A stretch of DNA of 64,000 bases from an uncultured Desulfofustis sp. (GTDB lineage: Bacteria; Desulfobacterota; Desulfobulbia; Desulfobulbales; Desulfocapsaceae): the NCBI GenBank assembly GCA_905479735.1, contig CAJQNS010000010.1, positions 40,588 through 104,587 on the forward strand, in the 5' to 3' direction. The notes beneath the pieces were generated by a model that made no database searches, was not told the origin of the DNA, and saw only the letters and a program-made list of their open reading frames with translations. The position numbers and the translations under genes are program-made. This document shows positions 63,345 through 64,000 of this stretch, piece by piece (position 1 is the stretch's first letter; each line of letters starts with the position of its first letter).

Positions 63345-64000
63345 GTGTCTGATCAGTATCGAGTAACATACGGGGATTACAACAATTGGGTATTGCCGCT
63401 TAACCTGGCCATAGGTTTTCACCTGGTAATCGCCTTAAGTGTCCTTGTTCTGCCCGATCTCTTCAAGCCCAGAGCGAAGTTCGAAGACATTTATACCGTC
63501 AATCTTGTCAATATCTCCGAGCCGGTAATCGAACAGAGTGCCCCTCCGGCTCCTGAACCCGTAGCACAACCCGAACCACAAGTTTCGGAGAAGGCCGTGG
63601 CCATAGCCGATCCTGTCCAGCAACCGGTTCCGCAGGTAAAAGAAGTAAATCCGGTATCCCTGAAACCTTCGAAGCGGAAAATCAAGAAGAAGCTAAAGAA
63701 TCCGCAGATAGATCGGCAGAAAGAATTGGAACGTCTTAAACGACAACGTGTAGCCGAAGCGGTCAGGGCCGAACAACTGGCCGCTGAGCAGGCCAGAATT
63801 GCCGCTGAGGAGGCAGAGCGACAACGCCGGTTGATGGATGCGGAAGTAAACCGAATCAGAAACCAGGTCCGTACAACGCCAACCCCGAGATCGTCGGGCG
63901 GACAAAGAAGTGCGAACACTCTGAATGTAATTGAAAGCCAATATGCGCTGGCGGTCAAAGGGAAGCTGATGCAGGTATGGGCACTTCCCGAATTTAAACA
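63345..64000 (+). CDS. tolA: TolA/TonB-like protein, truncated by the window end
   Basis: GTG start at 63345, open to the last base (218 residues visible). A short N-terminal segment is followed by one membrane helix (LNLAIGFHLVIALSVLVLP), a Pro-rich stretch (APPAPEPVAQPEPQ) and a highly charged helical region rich in Arg, Glu, Ala and Gln. A C-terminal domain begins at about residue 195 (LNVIESQYALAVKGKLMQVW). This layout is that of TolA; TonB is also possible. The protein would span the periplasm and link inner and outer membranes. Confidence 0.88.
   Translation, partial: MSDQYRVTYGDYNNWVLPLNLAIGFHLVIALSVLVLPDLFKPRAKFEDIYTVNLVNISEPVIEQSAPPAPEPVAQPEPQVSEKAVAIADPVQQPVPQVKEVNPVSLKPSKRKIKKKLKNPQIDRQKELERLKRQRVAEAVRAEQLAAEQARIAAEEAERQRRLMDAEVNRIRNQVRTTPTPRSSGGQRSANTLNVIESQYALAVKGKLMQVWALPEFK

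Noticed and set aside
1..64000. tRNA, rRNA, CRISPR arrays or prophage genes
   Set aside because: I read the intergenic stretches for cloverleaf and repeat-spacer patterns and saw none. A tRNAscan and CRISPR search would settle it.

Overview
The window looks like a chromosome segment of an anaerobic, Gram-negative sulfur-metabolising bacterium of the Desulfobacterota, most like the Desulfobulbales. The strongest evidence is dsrA-dsrB-dsrD (dissimilatory sulfite reductase) in one cluster. Outer-membrane genes (bamD, kdsD, tolQRA, an ArnT-like transferase) fit a diderm cell. Nearly all of the window is ordinary, tightly packed chromosome. I found no rRNA, tRNA, CRISPR array, prophage or complete insertion sequence.

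Layout. 1-10.7 kb: the end of a serine protease gene, yaaA, a cNMP-binding/PilZ protein, an OsmC protein, an lrp-putA proline-catabolism unit behind a consensus promoter, two glycosyltransferases, a PAP2 phosphatase and a frameshifted YkgJ gene. 10.8-15.6 kb: an RluA pseudouridine synthase, a UPF0210 protein with a tandem-ACT partner, an MTA/SAH deaminase and a DUF2452 protein whose start is hard to place. 15.7-30.2 kb: housekeeping genes on the plus strand: YhaM-like nuclease, holB, ricT, metG, yggT, a DivIVA protein, a DUF167 protein, a TIM-like protein lacking the catalytic Glu, dnaG, rpoD, dprA, rpe and pgi. 30.2-33.4 kb: dsrABD with promoter and terminators. 33.4-38 kb: birA, then ahcY-metK (methyl cycle) and kdsD.

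38-49 kb: a large membrane protein with an N-terminal ubiquitin-conjugating-enzyme (E2) fold, a HAD phosphatase, an intact YkgJ protein, fused secDF, larB, an APH-like kinase overlapping a P-loop kinase, a ferredoxin and bamD. 49-54 kb: trxB-trxA, hemL and the Fo part of ATP synthase (atpZ, atpI, atpB, atpE) without F1 genes. 54-62 kb: a lipid-type cluster (acyl-CoA ligase, ketosynthase, acyl carrier protein, two CrtI-like FAD oxidoreductases, ketoreductase, dehydratase). Its ligase gene is flanked by two inverted copies of a MITE-like repeat. 62.2 kb to the end: tolQ-tolR and a truncated tolA.

The items most worth a second look are the E2-like transmembrane protein, the ketosynthase/CrtI cluster, the repeat pair whose core is conserved while its terminal stems differ but stay complementary, and the TIM homologue without its catalytic glutamate. 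The lrp-putA promoter also stands out because its spacer is almost entirely homopolymer.
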